A stretch of 64,000 nt of DNA from Hanleya hanleyi. Taxonomy: Eukaryota; Mollusca; Polyplacophora; Lepidopleurida; Hanleyidae. Each line of letters starts with the position of its first letter. Within the stretch, counting starts at the first letter, position 1. The position numbers were made by a program, and so were the translations under genes. The stretch is from positions 1 to 64,000 of the forward strand of contig JAVTVY010017394.1 of NCBI GenBank assembly GCA_036873755.1. The letters are read 5' to 3'. The notes under the pieces were generated by a model, which saw only the letters and a program-made list of their open reading frames with translations, had not been told where the DNA came from and made no database searches. Of this stretch, positions 63,601 through 64,000 are shown in pieces.

Positions 63601-64000
63601 TGTGGTGTGGCTGTGAGCATGTAACAGGGCCCTGTGGGAGATCAGTGTTTTTCACTGAACAGGCTACCCTGTATGAATATGGTCAAATAAAATAAAATAA
63701 AATAAAATTGACAGCCAATCAGAAGCGAGTATTTTTACCTCGTTTGACTGTCTGGTATGCATGAACTGACTTGGTTCTGGGGTTTTTCCATCACGGTTGT
63801 GCGCAGGTGTGTGATATGACCTCACTTCCGGTCTGCGTGAATCGGGCATGACCTGGGTATATGGCATGCATGTACTGACCTGCTCATTCATCCGGGGACT
63901 TGTTTACATCCGGGTCATTCATTGTGGTGGGCCTGAGCAAGTGCGTGACGTCACTTCCGGTTTCACTAAAACTACCTCCGAACACAGAAGAGTTCCAATT
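60638..64000. mobile_element. left end of another Polinton-family element, running out of the window
   Basis: It begins AGTAGTATAGAAAAC, the Polinton terminus. Then follow, in left-TIR order: ttgacctcaaaaatttgcat, a CCAAT unit (60,775), the gcggtgatgcggtc block, gtcgagtgaggtgtcaaagtg, three 150-bp tacatgtaaaattagg-type units (60,985-61,370), and at the window edge ttcactaaaactacctccga and agagttcca, which match the inner TIR at 33,541-33,575. A non-LTR fragment has been inserted (about 61,785-63,708). Three perfect TGACCTTTGACCT (DR1) sites occur at 60,669-60,681, 61,396-61,408 and 61,728-61,740. Internal genes would lie beyond 64,000. Confidence 0.75.
61785..63708 (+). pseudogene. non-LTR retrotransposon fragment with internal deletion
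   Basis: Frames at 61,801-62,415, 62,355-62,594 and 62,675-63,361 make up one RT-type ORF with frameshifts. The first holds the pre-RT region (WMNDEFISLMHERDYYHSRA). The second has NIFNLSLKTGTLPEDWKQAK and NNYKPISVLS. The third goes from a start of the palm straight to the post-catalytic region (LSLNINKTKTMLFG, then HFDYCDIIW). Motifs with the catalytic Asp residues are deleted near 62,700, so it is inactive. The element ends in an (AAATA)n tail at 63,685-63,708. The organisation is CR1/Jockey-like. It sits inside the TIR of the Polinton-family copy. Confidence 0.85.

Noticed and set aside
1..64000. Prokaryotic or free viral genome origin for the window
   Set aside because: LTR and non-LTR retroelements, microsatellites, nested insertions with target duplications and splice-like signals show animal nuclear DNA.

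Overview
The window reads as nuclear DNA of a multicellular animal, probably a marine invertebrate. The evidence is a secreted C-type lectin gene, animal-type retroelements (Ty3/gypsy LTR element, non-LTR elements), splice-like signals, a tRNA-Leu primer binding site, and a Polinton/Maverick (adintovirus-like) element. The phylum cannot be set from the sequence alone. Most of the 64 kb is mobile DNA and its decay products, and host genes are sparse.

The centre is a 13.6 kb Polinton (31,676-45,260) with terminal inverted repeats (TIRs) of about 2.1 kb, AG...CT ends and a 6-bp target duplication ATCGTC on both sides. The matching unoccupied site lies in the same window (51,953-51,958), inside a second copy of the flanking DNA. 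Plus-strand order is: a broken and a nearly complete copy of a PC4-like gene, integrase with a chromodomain (one frameshift), a membrane protein, packaging ATPase, a basic core-like protein, a split conserved gene, penton-like minor capsid protein, a pVI/pX-like protein, double-jelly-roll major capsid protein, and an adenain-like protease. The capsid module is intact and very tightly packed. The protein-primed DNA polymerase is absent: only a truncated minus-strand gene resembling the N-terminal extension of Polinton PolB remains. The TIRs carry arrays of sites matching NRF-1, NF-Y and YY1 promoter motifs.

Other Polinton-family traces: a decayed element at about 6,705-14,558 that keeps both AGTAGTATA-type ends and an intact C2H2 zinc-finger gene with a TATA box; the left end of another copy at 60,638 that runs out of the window; and a diverged TIR-type repeat at 1-700.

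Region by region: 1-700 TIR-type repeat; 827-4,030 first copy of duplication C; 6.7-14.6 kb Polinton relic with large minisatellites; 17.2 kb possible first exon of a host gene; 17.6-19.8 kb lectin pseudogene fragment and lectin gene; 20.4-28.7 kb defective gypsy element whose 3' LTR is split by a non-LTR element; 29.0-31.7 and 45.3-48.3 kb duplication A, interrupted by the Polinton; 48.6-53.7 kb duplication B, the copy without the Polinton; 54.3-59.8 kb second copy of duplication C with several insertions; 60.6-64.0 kb next Polinton end, itself hit by a non-LTR element. Pairing the duplicated copies gives unoccupied sites, and so exact ends, for the Polinton, a 743-bp foldback element, the LTR-borne LINE and a 507-bp retroelement tail. 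Four of the five frame changes inside the Polinton are single-base losses, so some may be consensus errors in the assembly and not real decay.
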